From Entomospira nematocerorum (GTDB lineage: Bacteria > Spirochaetota > Spirochaetia > WRBN01), in NCBI RefSeq assembly GCF_028748105.1, contig NZ_CP118168.1, positions 992,001 through 1,056,000 of the forward strand: DNA of 64,000 nucleotides. The letters run 5' to 3'. The notes below the pieces were generated by a model that was given only the letters and a program-made list of their open reading frames with translations, was not told the DNA's origin and made no database searches. Positions 41,665-50,566 of the stretch are shown here, piece after piece. Each line of letters begins with the position of its first letter. Position 1 is the stretch's first letter. The position numbers and the translations under genes were made by a program.

Positions 41665-42660
41665 ATGGCAGGTAAATTGAGAGGTATCAAGGCAATTGCA
41701 CATGAAGCCGGGGTAGCTATTTCAACAGTTTCATGTGTATTGAATAACACAGGCCGTATTTCAAGCCAAACACGCGAGAGAGTGCTCAGTATAGCGAAGA
41801 AGCATAATTACGAGCCTAGTTTTGTAGCCCAGAGTTTGAAGAGTAAGCGAACACGCGTTATTGGTATTTTTGTGGTCAATTACGTTGGAGAATTCTATAG
41901 CCAATTAATATCGGGTATCGATCAGGGCCTGAGCGAAGAGGGTTATGAGTTTGTTGTGTGCCATGGGGCAAGAGCCCAGCGATTTTTGGGTGAGGGATTT
42001 CTGGATGGTGTCATTATTTTTGATGCTATTATTAGCAATCGCGAAATCGAAAATTTGATCGTGGCAGGTAAAGCCGTTTTACTACTGGATCGCTGTGCTC
42101 CTAATAGTAAAGTGTCTACTTTTTTGCTCGATAGTCGTAGTGGTGTTCAAGCGGCTATGCAACACTTATTGGAGTTGCAATATACAGAAATTCACTGTAT
42201 CACTGGATCACTTAGTACATATTATATGCAAGAACGTATGGACGCAGTACAGCAATTTCTACGAGATCATCCTGAGTTGGTTATCCATTGGCATTCTAGT
42301 AGTGTAGAGCAAAGCTCAGGATATCGTGTAGTAAAAAGTGTGTACGCCAGAGCATACAAACGCCCTTTAGTATTTTTTGTGTTTAGTGATCAAACGGCAT
42401 TAGGAATTTATGAATACGCTCGAAATAACAACTTAGAAATTGGCAGGGATATTATGGTTGTTGGATTTGATGGACTCTCTGTGGGCAGATATTTAGCGCC
42501 TGCACTCAGTAGTGTCAGCTTTGATACTGTTAGTTGGGGGCGAAAAGCTGCACACCTTTTAGTTCATCAGTTAGCACAACCAGATTTGAATCCTACGCAT
42601 GAGATTTTACCAACGGAATTATTTATTGGAGCTTCGAGTTATCGTATTGCATCTACTTAG
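41665..42660 (+). CDS. LacI/GalR family transcriptional regulator
   Basis: 331 residues, the family norm. Residues 8-56 form the HTH and hinge: IKAIAHEAGVAISTVSCVLN with the hinge helix region FVAQSLKSKRTRVIGIFV. The rest is the periplasmic-binding-protein-like effector domain, with VVGFDGLSVGRYLAPALSSVSFD near residue 270. The ATG follows ACGGAGGG. No sugar transport or catabolic genes adjoin it; trpS follows after 61 bp, so it may be a global or distant-acting regulator of the CcpA kind, or may control only itself. The effector is unknown. Confidence 0.88.
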   Translation: MAGKLRGIKAIAHEAGVAISTVSCVLNNTGRISSQTRERVLSIAKKHNYEPSFVAQSLKSKRTRVIGIFVVNYVGEFYSQLISGIDQGLSEEGYEFVVCHGARAQRFLGEGFLDGVIIFDAIISNREIENLIVAGKAVLLLDRCAPNSKVSTFLLDSRSGVQAAMQHLLELQYTEIHCITGSLSTYYMQERMDAVQQFLRDHPELVIHWHSSSVEQSSGYRVVKSVYARAYKRPLVFFVFSDQTALGIYEYARNNNLEIGRDIMVVGFDGLSVGRYLAPALSSVSFDTVSWGRKAAHLLVHQLAQPDLNPTHEILPTELFIGASSYRIAST

Positions 42661-42721
42661 CTGATCGTATTTACTTGTATTTTTTCATAAAATTCGATAG
42701 AATAGAGGCCAAGGAGTGGAT

Positions 42722-43720
42722 ATGCATAAAAAAAGAATTTTAACTGGCATCAAACCGACAGGGCAAGTGCATTTAGGTAATTATTTAGGTGCTATTCGCC
42801 CTGCACTATCCTTGGCAGAGGAGCATGAAGCGTATTATTTTATTGCCGATTATCATGCATTAAATAGTGTTAATAATGGAGAGGAGCTTCGTCATAATAC
42901 ATACAGTGTTGCTGCGACCTGGCTTGCATGTGGATTGAATCCAGATAGGACTCTATTTTATAGGCAGAGTGATGTTCCTGAAATTTTCGAGTTGACAACT
43001 ATGTTAATGGCTTTTACGGCAAAAGGGTTACTGAATCGCGCTCATGCTTACAAGTCAGCTGTAGAGCAAAATATTACAGATAATCGTGATCCAGATTATC
43101 ATATTAACATGGGACTTTATACCTATCCTGTTTTGATGGCGGCAGATATTTTAATCGCCCAAGCGGATCTTGTTCCTGTTGGATATGATCAAAAACAGCA
43201 TATTGAGATGGCACGTGATATTGCCGAGGCTATCAATAATAACTATGGAAAGACCCTTCTAAAACTTCCGAGTCCTTATTTTTCTAGAGATATGCAAATG
43301 GTTGTTGGCTTGGATGGCCGTAAAATGAGTAAGAGTTATAATAATGTCATCCCTCTTTTTGCCAGTGAGAGTGATCTTAAGAAGCTGGTTAATCGTATTG
43401 TTACAAATTCTCAGGCTATAGATGAAGTTAAAGATCCCTCAAGCTGTAATGTATTTACTCTCTATAAGTGTTTTGCTAGCGAAGAGGAGTGTCTAGCCTT
43501 AGCTAATCGCTATGCATCTCCTGGGATGGGCTGGGGCGATGCGAAGAAAAGTCTGTATAACTGCTTAGAACGTGAGGTTGGACCCATACGGGAGCGATAT
43601 TATTACTGGATGAGCCATCAAGATGATATGAATGATATTCTTCAGTCTGGAGCAAAGAGAGTTCGTGCCATGGCAAGAGAGCAAATTGCCACCCTTAGAA
43701 GTGAAATGGGACTCAATTAG
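42722..43720 (+). CDS. trpS: Tryptophanyl-tRNA synthetase
   Basis: Class I synthetase charging tRNA-Trp. 332 residues with the HIGH-type motif TGIKPTGQVHLGNYLGAIRP at residues 8-27 and KMSKS in LDGRKMSKSYNNVIPLF near 200. The ATG at 42722 is 6 nt after AAGGAG; a GTG two codons earlier is less well placed. Its TAG shares its last base with the ligA GTG (TAGTG), so the two genes are coupled. Confidence 0.96.
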   Translation: MHKKRILTGIKPTGQVHLGNYLGAIRPALSLAEEHEAYYFIADYHALNSVNNGEELRHNTYSVAATWLACGLNPDRTLFYRQSDVPEIFELTTMLMAFTAKGLLNRAHAYKSAVEQNITDNRDPDYHINMGLYTYPVLMAADILIAQADLVPVGYDQKQHIEMARDIAEAINNNYGKTLLKLPSPYFSRDMQMVVGLDGRKMSKSYNNVIPLFASESDLKKLVNRIVTNSQAIDEVKDPSSCNVFTLYKCFASEEECLALANRYASPGMGWGDAKKSLYNCLEREVGPIRERYYYWMSHQDDMNDILQSGAKRVRAMAREQIATLRSEMGLN

Positions 43721-45597
43721 TGGATCATCAACGAATTGAAGCGCTGGTATCACAACTAGAGGAGGCAAATCAGCTATACGCTGAGGGCATGTCATTCTTG
43801 AGCGATGAGGAATTTGATGCGTTATTGGATGAGTTGAAAGCACTTGACCCTGATCATGTATTCTTGAAGCAAGTAGGTAGTAGTCTTCATGAGGAAGAAG
43901 CAGTCTCTAAAATTTATCATGATACTGCTATGCTCTCTTCAGCTAAAGTAAAAACCATCGAAGAGCTCCATAAGTGGATTCAATGGCTTAATTTACCTAC
44001 GATGGATATCCTTGTCCAACCAAAAGTAGATGGACTATCTGCTACTCTTCTGTTTATCGATGGAAAATTACAATATATTGCTAGTCGAGGAGATGGAAAG
44101 TTTGGCCAGGATATCAGTCATTTAAAGAATTACATCCAAGGGATACAGCAATCTATTCCTACGAATGGGCGTGTTGAGGTTAGGGGAGAGCTGTATCTAC
44201 CTAAAAATACCCCTTATGACACACAAGGACGTCCACTTCGTAATAACTGTGTTGGACTAGTTAACCGTAAGGAAATCAGTAATGATTTATCTTATGTACA
44301 CTTTGTTGCTTATGCCTTACTTAATGGGGAGGTAGGTACTTCGCAGCATGATCGCCTTATCTTAATGAGGACGTGGGGTTTTCATACTGTGGAGATGCGG
44401 TTATGCTATGATCTTAATATGATTACATCGGTGGCTCATGAATATTTGGCAACGTTACGGGAGACTTGGCCTTACGAGACAGATGGACTTATCTATATCG
44501 TTAATAATACGGAACTTCATCATACGATTGATCTGCGTAAAATTGTTGATCGATATCATCATTATAGTATGGCATTAAAACCGCCTCCACAAAGTCAAGA
44601 GAGTCTCTTAGAGGCTATAGAGTGGCAAATTAGTCGACAAGGATTATATATCCCTATTGCAATCATTAGACCTACAGTTATCGGTGGTGCAATGATTAGT
44701 CGTGCTACACTTAATAATGTTGTCAATGTAGAGACATTACGGTTACATATCGGACATCGCCTCTTGTTAGAGCGTGCGAATGATGTCATTCCTTATATTA
44801 GAGATAATCTAGATAAAGAATTGGTTGTCAAAGAGCAAGATGATTTGATTCCGACTCATTGTTATAGTTGCGGACAAGCTCTGCAGCGCGAGGGAGTACA
44901 CTTGAAGTGTGTTTCTCGGACTTGCGATGAAGTGATGATCCAGTCTATTATCTACTGGGTTAAGAGTCTTGAAATGAAAGAGATAGGTGGGCAAACGATT
45001 AGGAAACTCTTTGCATCTGGACTGGTTCGTAAAACTAGTGATCTCTATCGCTTGACATACACAGATTTAATGACTCTTGAGGGCTTTGCGCAGAGGCGAG
45101 TTGAACGTCTATTACAGGAGGTTAAGAGTACACAAATACTTTCCTCCCTACAGTTTTTATCGATGCTTGGCATTCCTTTAGTTGGACGTAAAGCTTTAAT
45201 GAAGCTTAATATTACTACCATTGATGCTTTTCAACAATTTATCGATGATACGTACGTCATTGGACGAAATGTTATTCAATGGCGAGATGAAGAGCATAAT
45301 CAGCTCTTTGTTTCCGACCTTTTAGATGTTTTAGAGATTCGGGATCAGGAAGAAGATTCTTCTCAGGTACTGCCTGAGATTGTATGTACAGGTAAAGGAC
45401 CTTATTCTCGTAAGGAGTTATCGGCAATTGCTTTAGCAAAAGGCTATCAGGTGAGCAATACTGTGTCAGATAGAACACGATGGTTGGTTGCTGATGATCT
45501 TCATGGATCAAGTTCAAAGTTAGAAAAAGCACGTAAAAAGGGAATTCCCATTATTAGTTATGAGGATTTTTTGGGGAACATTAATAAACAAGAATGA
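43720..45597 (+). CDS. ligA: NAD-dependent DNA ligase
   Basis: Seals nicks during replication and repair using NAD+. 625 residues, a little shorter than the usual 660-680. The Ia region has LSDEEFDALLDEL near residue 28; the adenylated lysine is in QPKVDGLSA near 105; RGDGKFGQDI follows; four cysteines of the zinc finger are in CYSCGQALQREGVHLKCVSRTC (written here as C-x2-C then C-x4-C, residues near 385-402); helix-hairpin-helix repeats and a C-terminal BRCT (from about 545) complete it. The sequence is divergent for LigA, for example Phe replacing the second Tyr of the Ia motif. It starts with GTG overlapping the trpS stop. Confidence 0.9.
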   Translation: MDHQRIEALVSQLEEANQLYAEGMSFLSDEEFDALLDELKALDPDHVFLKQVGSSLHEEEAVSKIYHDTAMLSSAKVKTIEELHKWIQWLNLPTMDILVQPKVDGLSATLLFIDGKLQYIASRGDGKFGQDISHLKNYIQGIQQSIPTNGRVEVRGELYLPKNTPYDTQGRPLRNNCVGLVNRKEISNDLSYVHFVAYALLNGEVGTSQHDRLILMRTWGFHTVEMRLCYDLNMITSVAHEYLATLRETWPYETDGLIYIVNNTELHHTIDLRKIVDRYHHYSMALKPPPQSQESLLEAIEWQISRQGLYIPIAIIRPTVIGGAMISRATLNNVVNVETLRLHIGHRLLLERANDVIPYIRDNLDKELVVKEQDDLIPTHCYSCGQALQREGVHLKCVSRTCDEVMIQSIIYWVKSLEMKEIGGQTIRKLFASGLVRKTSDLYRLTYTDLMTLEGFAQRRVERLLQEVKSTQILSSLQFLSMLGIPLVGRKALMKLNITTIDAFQQFIDDTYVIGRNVIQWRDEEHNQLFVSDLLDVLEIRDQEEDSSQVLPEIVCTGKGPYSRKELSAIALAKGYQVSNTVSDRTRWLVADDLHGSSSKLEKARKKGIPIISYEDFLGNINKQE

Positions 45598-47159
45598 ATA
45601 ATAATATAGTCTTGCAGTTACATAATGTTGGGTTTGAGTATGAAGAGAATGTCATTTTAGAGAATATTTCTTTTGAACAGCAACGTGGAGAGGCAATTGC
45701 TTTTATTGGTCTTAGTGGCAGTGGCAAGACAACATTATTAAAGCTTATTGCTGGGATTTTAACACCAACGAAAGGGTATATTGAGCGAAACATAGAGAGT
45801 ATTGCTTATGTGTCACAATATGAGTCGCTTCTCCCTTGGTTGAGTATTTTTGAAAATTTATTGATTCGAGAGCGACTTCATGGTGGGTATTATAGTGAGG
45901 ATATTAAAGAAAAAGCTTTCAATATTCTAGAAGAAGTGGGTCTCAGTGGATATGAAAATCATTATCCATATCAATTATCTGGTGGCATGAAGAAGAGAGT
46001 AGAGCTCGCTCGAGCATTACTGCATAATCCGGATCTCCTCTTACTAGATGAACCTTTTAGTGCATTAGATCCATTTCATAGAGAAAAATTGTATGAACTC
46101 ACGAAACGTTTATGTAAGGAGAATCATACAACGCTTATTTTAGTAACACACACGCTCGATGAGGTTTATTATCTTGCGGATTTTATTCTTGGCATAGCAG
46201 GAAAGCCAGCGACATTAGCGATTATGAGCCAGGTTGAATCGCACTTTAGTCAGTCAGAAGTACGGGATTTATTGAGAAGTCGTGTTGGATCATATGATAC
46301 ACTTTATCAGTTTTTCCATACAAAAATAGAGGAGGAGGATCCCATTGCCGATGCAAATATCCTTCGCCCTAAACATAATTTTGGATATCTGAAAGAGTAT
46401 CTCTTGCCCTTCACCCTCATGATTTTTCTCGTGAGTGGAGGACTGAGTATGGCTAAATATCTCTTTGAATGGCCTGACTACCTCTTCCCATATCCTCCAC
46501 AAGTTATCTACAATTTGTGGAGTATGATTAGAACAGGAGTTGCTTTTGAGCATTTTTTCATTACTATGCAGTCTGCATTGTTGGGATTTCTCTTTGCCTC
46601 AAGTATAGCCATACCGCTTGGTTATATGTTTAGTCAAAATAAACAAGTAAAGCGATATGGTCTACCTTTAGTGTTGATTGCTAATACGATTCCTACGGTA
46701 GCGATTGCTCCATTTATTGTGTTGTGGTTTGGGTATGGACTCTTTGCACGGGTTTTAACAGTTCTTTCTATTGTTTGGTTACCACTAGTCATTGGTAGTT
46801 ATCAGGCCTTTACGTATTCACATGGGTTTATTCAGGAGTATATTGATTTTTATCAGCCTAAGTGGTGGAAAAAATGGTTGTTTTTAGAACTTCCAGCAAG
46901 TGTGAGTGGCATTATTGCGAGTATTAAGGTCTCCATAACTCTTTCTGTGGTTGGTGCTGTTGTCGCAGAATTTATCGCAGGATCCAAAGGATTAGGCGCA
47001 TTATTAAACATAGCAAAAGCGCAATATAACACAGCTATGATGTTTGCAGTCTTAATATTATTGATGTTCTCGGGTCTTGTTTTGTATAGTATAAGTGCAC
47101 TTATTGAGAAATGGCTAATGTATCGTCATTTTGGCTACTTGAAAATAATGAGAAAATAA
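45594..47159 (+). CDS. ABC transporter: ATPase fused to permease (SsuBC/TauBC/ThiXZ class)
   Basis: 521 residues carrying both halves of an importer. Residues 1-220 are the ATPase: Walker A GLSGSGKTTLL, Q-loop VSQYESLLPW, signature YQLSGGMKKRVELARAL, Walker B LLLLDEPFSALD, switch His in VTHTLDE. Residues about 260-515 are a six-helix permease of the BPD_transp_1 family with the EAA loop ELPASVSGIIASIKVSITLSV. This class takes up nitrate, sulfonates, taurine or the thiamine precursor HMP. ATPase-permease fusion is unusual in it. No binding protein gene adjoins, so the substrate is unknown. The start overlaps ligA by 4 nt and a terminator hairpin encloses the stop codon. Confidence 0.88.
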   Translation: MNNNIVLQLHNVGFEYEENVILENISFEQQRGEAIAFIGLSGSGKTTLLKLIAGILTPTKGYIERNIESIAYVSQYESLLPWLSIFENLLIRERLHGGYYSEDIKEKAFNILEEVGLSGYENHYPYQLSGGMKKRVELARALLHNPDLLLLDEPFSALDPFHREKLYELTKRLCKENHTTLILVTHTLDEVYYLADFILGIAGKPATLAIMSQVESHFSQSEVRDLLRSRVGSYDTLYQFFHTKIEEEDPIADANILRPKHNFGYLKEYLLPFTLMIFLVSGGLSMAKYLFEWPDYLFPYPPQVIYNLWSMIRTGVAFEHFFITMQSALLGFLFASSIAIPLGYMFSQNKQVKRYGLPLVLIANTIPTVAIAPFIVLWFGYGLFARVLTVLSIVWLPLVIGSYQAFTYSHGFIQEYIDFYQPKWWKKWLFLELPASVSGIIASIKVSITLSVVGAVVAEFIAGSKGLGALLNIAKAQYNTAMMFAVLILLMFSGLVLYSISALIEKWLMYRHFGYLKIMRK

Positions 47160-47186
47160 GATAGAATGTATTATTCTATCTTATTT
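47154..47186 (+). terminator. Terminator-like hairpin after the ABC fusion gene
   Basis: Perfect 14-bp stem AAATAAGATAGAAT/ATTCTATCTTATTT (47154-47167 with 47173-47186) with a GTATT loop. The stop codon TAA is inside the left arm. The stem is AT-rich and the T run is short, so termination may be partial, but it separates the transport gene from rpsB. Confidence 0.6.
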
Positions 47187-47230
47187 ATAAAAATTAAATA
47201 GAAAATTTCCCTTGATTTATTGAATTAAGG

Positions 47231-47271
47231 AGATCCCTCCATTAGAATAATGGAGAAGCAAGGAGTGTGTC
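47231..47271 (+). promoter_or_regulatory. rpsB leader hairpin
   Basis: CTCCATTA/TAATGGAG (47237-47244 with 47248-47255), an 8-bp stem with a GAA loop, followed by AAGGAG and the rpsB ATG at 47272. S2 represses its own operon in several bacteria by binding the leader. This hairpin, placed 16 nt before the start codon, is a candidate for that site; it is not close to a known leader that I can name. Confidence 0.4.
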
Positions 47272-48060
47272 ATGGCAGTAGTGACAATGAAAAATTTATT
47301 AGAGAGTGGTGTTCATTTTGGTCATCAGACCAAACGTTGGGATCCACGAATGAAGCCTTATATTTTTGCAGAACGTAATGGTATTCACATTATCGATCTA
47401 CAAAAAACGATCGTTCTTATTAAAGACGCTTACGAAGCTGTACGTCAAACCGTAAGTGCGGGACAGACAATTCTTTTTGTTGGAACAAAAAAACAAGCTC
47501 AAGAAGCGGTACAAAAAGAGGCAGAACGTTGTGGCATGTACTATGTCAATAATCGTTGGTTGGGTGGAATGTTAACGAATTTTAGTACTATCAAGAAATC
47601 TTTACTACGCTTGAAAAAATTAGAAAAGATGGAAATTGATGGAACTTTTGATGCATTAACCAAAAAAGAGGTTGCAAAACTTCAAAAAGAGAAAGAGAAA
47701 TTAGAAAAGAATCTTGGTGGAATCAAAGATATGAAGGAAGTCCCTGGCTTAATTTTTATCATTGATGCTCGCAAAGAGGCTATTGCTATCGCTGAAGCAC
47801 GACGTATGGGAATTCCAGTAGTAGCAGTTCTAGATACGAATAGTAATCCTGAAGGTATTGACTATCCAATTCCTGGTAATGATGATGCGATTCGTGCAAT
47901 TGCATTATTTACTCAAACTATCGCTAATGCTGTATTAGAAGCAGACAATGAAGTTGGACTTCAGGTAATTGAGGGTCTTGATGACTCTGAAGTTGATCTA
48001 CTCCGCACAAAGCAAGAGTATGCTGAAAAATATGAAGATGAAGCAGAAGAGGACGAATAA
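47272..48060 (+). CDS. rpsB: 30S ribosomal protein S2
   Basis: Component of the small ribosomal subunit, 262 residues. Conserved MKNLLESGVHFGHQTKRWDPRMKPYI is at the start, with NNRWLGGMLTNFSTI near residue 92 and AIAEARRMGIPVVAVLDTNSNP near 178; the acidic tail after residue 245 is common. The ATG follows AAGGAGTGTGTC. tsf starts 3 bp after its stop, the universal rpsB-tsf pair. Confidence 0.97.
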   Translation: MAVVTMKNLLESGVHFGHQTKRWDPRMKPYIFAERNGIHIIDLQKTIVLIKDAYEAVRQTVSAGQTILFVGTKKQAQEAVQKEAERCGMYYVNNRWLGGMLTNFSTIKKSLLRLKKLEKMEIDGTFDALTKKEVAKLQKEKEKLEKNLGGIKDMKEVPGLIFIIDARKEAIAIAEARRMGIPVVAVLDTNSNPEGIDYPIPGNDDAIRAIALFTQTIANAVLEADNEVGLQVIEGLDDSEVDLLRTKQEYAEKYEDEAEEDE

Positions 48061-48063
48061 AAA

Positions 48064-48903
48064 ATGAGTGTAACAATTACCCCTGCAATGGTGAAGGAAT
48101 TACGTTTAAAGACTGATGCTGGCATGAGTGACTGTAAAAAAGCACTACAGGATGCAAACGGTGATTTTGAGGAAGCTATCAAAATTCTTAAAGAACGAGG
48201 ATTAGCTGCTGCAAACAAGCGTGGAGAGCGTATCACGGCTGAAGGAAACATCTTTATTAAGATTGACGATAAAAAGGCAACCGCTATTGAGCTGAAGTGC
48301 GAAACAGACTTTGTTGCTCTTACTGATCAGTTTAAGGAAGTAGGTAATACGATTGTAGCCCTGGCTCATGCAGCTGGTGCAAACGAAGTGACAGAAGAGC
48401 TTAAGCAACCTGCAATGGAGGCTGTAGCCGTTCTCAAAGAAAACCTTGTACTCCGACGTGTAGAAACTTTTGTTTTAGAGGATAATGAGGTTGCCGTTGG
48501 ATATGTTCATACTGGAATGCCTATGGGATCAATCGTCAAGGCAAAGGTTGAGGGTTGTGATAAGAATGATAGTCGCATTCAGTCTCTTTTAAGCGATTGT
48601 GCTATGCATATTGTTGCATCGAATCCCCTATACTTAAATATTGATGCTATTGATGCTGAATATATTAAAAACCAAAAAGACATCTTTGTGAAGCAGACTA
48701 TTGAGTTAGGAAAACCAGAGAATATCGCTCAGAATATCGCTGAAGGTAAGTTAAAGAGTCACTTAGCTGAGGTTAGCTTCTTGGATCAGGAATTTGTTAA
48801 AGAGCCTAAGGTAACTGTGGCACAGGTCGTGGATCGCTTAGCAAAAGAATTAGGTTGTAAGATGTGTATTACCGGATTTATGAATTTTCGCGTTAGCATC
48901 TAA
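48064..48903 (+). CDS. tsf: Elongation factor Ts
   Basis: Guanine-nucleotide exchange factor for EF-Tu. 279 residues: N-terminal UBA-like domain with LRLKTDAGMSDCKKALQDANGDFEEAIKILKERG, then the core with CETDFVALTDQFKEVGNTI near residue 80 and a second subdomain near 145-190. A Cys-rich end (CKMCITGF) is unusual but harmless. It follows rpsB by 3 bp and is ended by a strong terminator; pyrH and frr, often next, are absent. Confidence 0.96.
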   Translation: MSVTITPAMVKELRLKTDAGMSDCKKALQDANGDFEEAIKILKERGLAAANKRGERITAEGNIFIKIDDKKATAIELKCETDFVALTDQFKEVGNTIVALAHAAGANEVTEELKQPAMEAVAVLKENLVLRRVETFVLEDNEVAVGYVHTGMPMGSIVKAKVEGCDKNDSRIQSLLSDCAMHIVASNPLYLNIDAIDAEYIKNQKDIFVKQTIELGKPENIAQNIAEGKLKSHLAEVSFLDQEFVKEPKVTVAQVVDRLAKELGCKMCITGFMNFRVSI

Positions 48904-48936
48904 GATAACAACAGTACATCATTGTTTTACTGTATG

Positions 48937-48966
48937 GAAAGCACGATCATAAGTGCTTTCTTTTTT
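48937..48966 (+). terminator. Rho-independent terminator after tsf
   Basis: Stem GAAAGCAC/GTGCTTTC (48937-48944 with 48953-48960), an 8-nt loop and six T (48961-48966). Confidence 0.9.
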
Positions 48967-49058
48967 ATAATGGAACAAAAGATACGTATAATCTCTATAT
49001 AAGGGATTCATTCTAGGAATAAAGCAGATAGTCATATTTCTATATCTTGGAGGTAGCA

Positions 49059-49160
49059 ATGAAAAAAAGGCGCGATGAACTCATTTTTTCATATTTAATG
49101 CGAAGTCTGATGTATGGTCTAGGAATTTTTATGGTATTTCTTTTTCTGTCCCATACATAA
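49059..49160 (+). CDS. 33-residue membrane peptide
   Basis: MKKRRDELIFSYLMRSLMYG followed by LGIFMVFLFLSHT and a TAA stop. A GGAGG Shine-Dalgarno lies 5 nt before the ATG, better than for many long genes here. The peptide has a basic cytoplasmic start and one hydrophobic helix, like many small membrane proteins that regulate larger partners, and also like type I toxins. No antisense RNA is obvious. It opens a run of small membrane-protein genes on the same strand. Confidence 0.55.
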   Translation: MKKRRDELIFSYLMRSLMYGLGIFMVFLFLSHT

Positions 49161-49250
49161 CTTTAGCAATAAGAATCCATTGTTGATAATGAAAATAGAG
49201 ATAATATGATGATAGCTATAGGAAAAGAGCGTTCATGCTAGGAGTTATCT

Positions 49251-49529
49251 ATGAAAAATATCGTATATGTATTGTTCGCATTAGTGGTAATGGCCTTTTC
49301 AGGATATTCGTTATATGTGCTTATTATGGGGATTATCTCTTTATGGTTTAGTGGGGCAAGGTTAAAAAATGTAGATGTATTCTCCCATTTAACTCGAGGT
49401 AAACGCTTCTTTATAGGTCTCTTTCTGATTATTATTCCACTTCCTATTACTTTATTAACATTGATTATTTTTACTATATTATGTATTATCACTTCCATAA
49501 ATATTATTAAAGTAATAGGAATATTGTGA
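49251..49529 (+). CDS. Small membrane protein A, unknown family
   Basis: 92 residues. Helix 1 (about 3-27), a cytoplasmic-looking basic loop SGARLKNVDVFSHLTRGKRF, then a long hydrophobic stretch (about 51-92) that makes one or two helices. A TAGGAG Shine-Dalgarno precedes the ATG. A candidate promoter TTGATA-16-TATGAT lies about 50 bp upstream. Its TGA overlaps the start of the next gene (TGATG). It resembles proteins B and C below in the loop pattern (aromatic, Gly, two to four basic residues, then Arg before the last helix), so they may be diverged paralogues. Confidence 0.7.
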   Translation: MKNIVYVLFALVVMAFSGYSLYVLIMGIISLWFSGARLKNVDVFSHLTRGKRFFIGLFLIIIPLPITLLTLIIFTILCIITSINIIKVIGIL

Positions 49530-49789
49530 TGAATCATGGAATCTTACTTATTTTTCCACTTCTGATGATTACATTACCTATTATCGTTTTGAGTTTAAAG
49601 CTTTTCTTTCAAGGAATACCCTTAATTATCCTTGGATTTCTATTTAATAGAGGCAAATATGCTAAGAAAGATATGTGTCTATTAGCACATAGTATGCGAG
49701 TGGGTGTAGGCATCATTCTGACGATATGGTATTTGCTTATCATTACTGGAGGTATGATTATAGTGGCACAATATATTTTGAGTCTATAA
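49529..49789 (+). CDS. Small membrane protein B, unknown family
   Basis: 86 residues from the ATG at 49529 (a GTG one codon earlier is possible). Two hydrophobic blocks, about 4-38 and 58-85, flank a basic loop FNRGKYAKKDMCLLAHSMR. The start overlaps the stop of protein A as TGATG, so the two are translationally coupled. I find no known motif. The paralogous look of proteins A, B and C is by eye only and weak. Confidence 0.7.
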   Translation: MNHGILLIFPLLMITLPIIVLSLKLFFQGIPLIILGFLFNRGKYAKKDMCLLAHSMRVGVGIILTIWYLLIITGGMIIVAQYILSL

Positions 49790-49872
49790 TTTATACATAG
49801 TTATATGAAGAATAGTACACTATAAGGTAGTAATATGGTGCAGGCGGAATATTCTCAAGGGGAGGGATAACC

Positions 49873-50145
49873 ATGAATGATTGGATATTAGTTTTACTGG
49901 GTGGATTATTGGGTGGCTTTCTGGGTATACGAATTTTAGGATCTTTAGCATTGTACCATCTTCCATTATTGATTTTATCAGCCCTTTTTGATATCGGAAC
50001 ATACAAAAATCATCAAGATATTCCAACTGCAAAGTTCCGGAGACGCTTGTATGGAGTGGGATGCTTACTGGTCGAGTTAATATTGTTAATCATAGTCTTA
50101 CTTATGTTATCTGAAATTATAAAAATAATATGGAAAATTTTCTAG
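49873..50145 (+). CDS. Small membrane protein C, unknown family
   Basis: 90 residues. A Gly-rich first helix (residues 5-22, LVLLGGLLGGFLGIRILG), a second near 27-42, the loop FDIGTYKNHQDIPTAKFRRR, and a last helix near 62-88. A very strong GGGGAGGG Shine-Dalgarno lies 7 nt before the ATG. It is 83 bp after protein B and 18 bp before the next gene. Confidence 0.7.
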   Translation: MNDWILVLLGGLLGGFLGIRILGSLALYHLPLLILSALFDIGTYKNHQDIPTAKFRRRLYGVGCLLVELILLIIVLLMLSEIIKIIWKIF

Positions 50146-50163
50146 ATATAGAAGGATGAATAT

Positions 50164-50535
50164 ATGGAGCAGAATGATGCAAACATCGCTAAAAAGAGGC
50201 GAAACTATCACAGAATAAAGCGAATATTGGTTATTAGTGGAATAATTATAGGCATAATGATAGTAATATTCACAGGACGAGAAATGTACACAACTATGGT
50301 ATTGAGAAAAGATTCAGAATTGATGTTGAATAGACTGGGACTAATACTATTGTTTGCGAAAATTTGGATGGTTTTACATCTTCTAAACTCACGAAATGGA
50401 GTTAAAAGCGGCGTGATAGATGTAATGCAAGCATCTAATGATACCTTTAAAGACAAGAGTAAATACTTAAAAATCAATAAAATAGCTATAGTGTTATTAG
50501 TGTTGATGATTATCAGACAGATTATATGGTTGTAA
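50164..50535 (+). CDS. Small membrane protein D, unknown
   Basis: 123 residues. A basic N-terminus (KKRRNYHRIKR), a first helix at about 22-38, a second near 60-75, a polar segment (NSRNGVKSGVIDVMQASND) and a third helix near the C-terminus. The AGAAGGA ribosome binding site is 9 nt upstream. It is longer than A-C and I do not see clear similarity to them. It ends 31 bp before the lipoprotein gene. Confidence 0.65.
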   Translation: MEQNDANIAKKRRNYHRIKRILVISGIIIGIMIVIFTGREMYTTMVLRKDSELMLNRLGLILLFAKIWMVLHLLNSRNGVKSGVIDVMQASNDTFKDKSKYLKINKIAIVLLVLMIIRQIIWL

Positions 50536-50566
50536 AGTATCAGTTTTACGGAAATGAGGTGATTGC

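Noticed and set aside
43565..43843. Antisense frame across the trpS-ligA junction
   Set aside because: Both strands are open here by chance; the plus-strand proteins are clearly homologous to TrpS and LigA.
49238..49537. Antisense frame over small membrane protein A
   Set aside because: The plus-strand frame has a TAGGAG site and overlaps its neighbour properly; the antisense frame has neither.
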